Of a DNA stretch of 64,000 nucleotides, positions 62,944 through 64,000 are shown one piece after another. Both the position numbers and the translations under genes were made by a program. Numbering within the stretch: the first letter of the stretch is position 1; the number at the start of each line of letters is the position of its first letter. The notes beneath the pieces were generated by a model, which did not search any database, was not told the origin of the DNA, and was given only the letters and a program-made list of their open reading frames with translations. This stretch comes from Arthrobacter cheniae (GTDB lineage Bacteria; Actinomycetota; Actinomycetes; Actinomycetales; Micrococcaceae), in the NCBI RefSeq assembly GCF_003602275.1, contig NZ_QZVT01000010.1:32467-96466 (forward strand), read 5' to 3'.

Positions 62944-64000
62944 ACGATCAGGAGAACGGTTCGGCTGTCACAGTCCTTGGGGTCATGGGCGCGATCGCTC
63001 TCGCGGTTGGCCTGATCCACCTCGGGGCGGTTCTGACCCCTGTGCCGGTATCCCTGCCGTGGAATCCGATCGCCCTGGGCATTGGCCTGATGAGGGGCAC
63101 ACCGTGGCCGCCGGCGGCCTCGTGGTTGCTCGGCGTCGAAGCACTGTTGGTCATCGTGGCGCTGGGTTGGTGGGGGACTCGCACTCCCTCGAGGACCAGT
63201 AGCGCCGCGCGTCGGATGAGTCCTGGCGGGAAGATGCGTCCGGCCATGGAGGAAGACCGGTTGACCGAGGCTGCACGCCTGCACCCTGACGCTGAGGGGA
63301 TCGGTCCGGGTCTGACCATCGGGTACACCGGGGACACTGGCACGAAGGCAGTCATCCAAGGGTGGCGTGAGTGCTCCGCGCACGTCTGGGGGACGGGTAG
63401 AGGTAAGACGACGACGCAGGTTGTCCGTCATGCCACCGAAGCGCCCGGCCCGTATCTGATGACCAGCAACAAGGTTGACGGCGTCGCCGAAGTGATCGCC
63501 GCCCGGTCCGAGACCGGGACGGTGTGGTTGTTCGACCCGCAGCGGATCTGGCGGGACAGCCACCGGCCCGCGATGATCTTCAACCCACTCTCGGTCGTCA
63601 CCGACACGATCAGCGCCGGCGAAGTCGCCTCGATCTTCGAGACCTCGTCCGCTCCCGGTGCTGGGTCGGGCCGGGGGGATGCACAGTTCGATTCGCAGGG
63701 CCGCGACTTCCTGTCCTGGTGCCTGCTCGCGGCCGCGAAAAGTGACGGGACGATGAGGGACGTCCTGCATTGGGTGTCCGGTGCTGACTTCCTGGAACCG
63801 GCGGGTCTGCTCGAGCGCGCCGGTCATCCGGGCCCGGCGGCCGCGTTGAAGGGCATGGGTGACCAGCCGGAGGACACTCGCGGATCCGTGGCGGCCAGTG
63901 CGCAGCGCATGGCCTCGGCCCTCGTCCACGACGAGCTCGTGGCATGGTCGACGCCGACGCCGGGGGTTCCGATGTTCGACCCGGCCCGGTTCGTCACCGG
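62940..64000 (+). CDS. Type IV coupling protein (TraG/VirD4-like), cut by the window end
   Basis: An open frame from a TTG at 62940, overlapping the VirB4-like stop, that runs off the window (353 codons seen). Two membrane helices (about residues 11-32 and 62-80) precede the P-loop WGTGRGKTTT near residue 150. LMTSNKVDGVAEVIAARSET, WLFDPQRIWRD and FLSWCLLAAAK follow. These are TraG/VirD4 features: the ATPase that delivers the relaxase-DNA complex to the channel. The 3' part and any relaxase lie beyond the window. Confidence 0.85.
   Translation, partial: MNDQENGSAVTVLGVMGAIALAVGLIHLGAVLTPVPVSLPWNPIALGIGLMRGTPWPPAASWLLGVEALLVIVALGWWGTRTPSRTSSAARRMSPGGKMRPAMEEDRLTEAARLHPDAEGIGPGLTIGYTGDTGTKAVIQGWRECSAHVWGTGRGKTTTQVVRHATEAPGPYLMTSNKVDGVAEVIAARSETGTVWLFDPQRIWRDSHRPAMIFNPLSVVTDTISAGEVASIFETSSAPGAGSGRGDAQFDSQGRDFLSWCLLAAAKSDGTMRDVLHWVSGADFLEPAGLLERAGHPGPAAALKGMGDQPEDTRGSVAASAQRMASALVHDELVAWSTPTPGVPMFDPARFVT

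Noticed and set aside
62790..63929. Minus-strand frame of 379 codons opposite the coupling protein
   Set aside because: The plus strand has membrane helices and a P-loop in an operon; the minus frame is Arg/Pro-rich.

Overview
The window reads as part of a large conjugative plasmid, or a plasmid-like mobile region, from a high-GC actinobacterium. A Micrococcaceae (Arthrobacter-like) host is my best guess. The reasons are the GC-rich codon use, an Lsr2 silencer, a class F sortase, an SCO6880-type secretion gene, a PrimPol-type replication initiator and a ParA/ribbon-helix-helix partition pair. The host assignment is inference; no rRNA or tRNA gene was seen. Layout: (1) 0.1-19.7 kb is a loose accessory region about thiol, sulfur and envelope chemistry. 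It holds a DsbA/CcdA/CxxC membrane trio, a GntR-UTRA regulator, a DUF2243 gene with a beheaded CtaG gene, a CstB-like persulfide dioxygenase-rhodanese behind CsoR/CstR-type operators, a MetE-family gene scrambled by an internal inversion, two DUF202 genes, a CHRD surface protein with a sortase, a Crp/Fnr regulator and a homocysteine methyltransferase. Many remnants and long gene-poor gaps show that this part is decaying and recombining. (2) 20.2-33 kb is a defence island. It contains a resolvase, a complete qatABCD anti-phage operon preceded by a small translationally coupled ORF, a HEPN-like gene, a restriction-modification pair and an octapeptide-repeat protein. Lsr2 lies just after it. (3) 34-41 kb holds lipoproteins (one interrupted by an in-frame UGA), a SRAP protein without its catalytic cysteine, and a recombinase trio (integrase, HTH protein, zinc-ribbon recombinase with a frameshift). 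(4) 41.6-50.9 kb is the plasmid maintenance block. parA and a ParB-like gene are surrounded by AAGCCTTG/CAAGGCTT hairpins that look like centromere sites. Two inverted copies of a roughly 165-bp repeat bracket the block, and a shorter third copy sits at 20.2 kb. The PrimPol replication initiator and small regulators follow. (5) 51.4 kb to the window end is one tightly overlapping conjugation operon on the plus strand: a transglycosylase/M23 hydrolase, lipoprotein, exported protein, two ParA-like P-loop proteins, VirB2-like, VirB8-like and VirB6-like proteins, SCO6880, VirB4-like ATPase and a coupling protein cut by the window edge. No relaxase is visible. The strongest candidates for something new are the qat-leader ORF, the three-copy repeat flanking the partition locus, the GGGLYTGP octapeptide protein beside the restriction-modification pair, and the cleanly inverted MetE-family gene.
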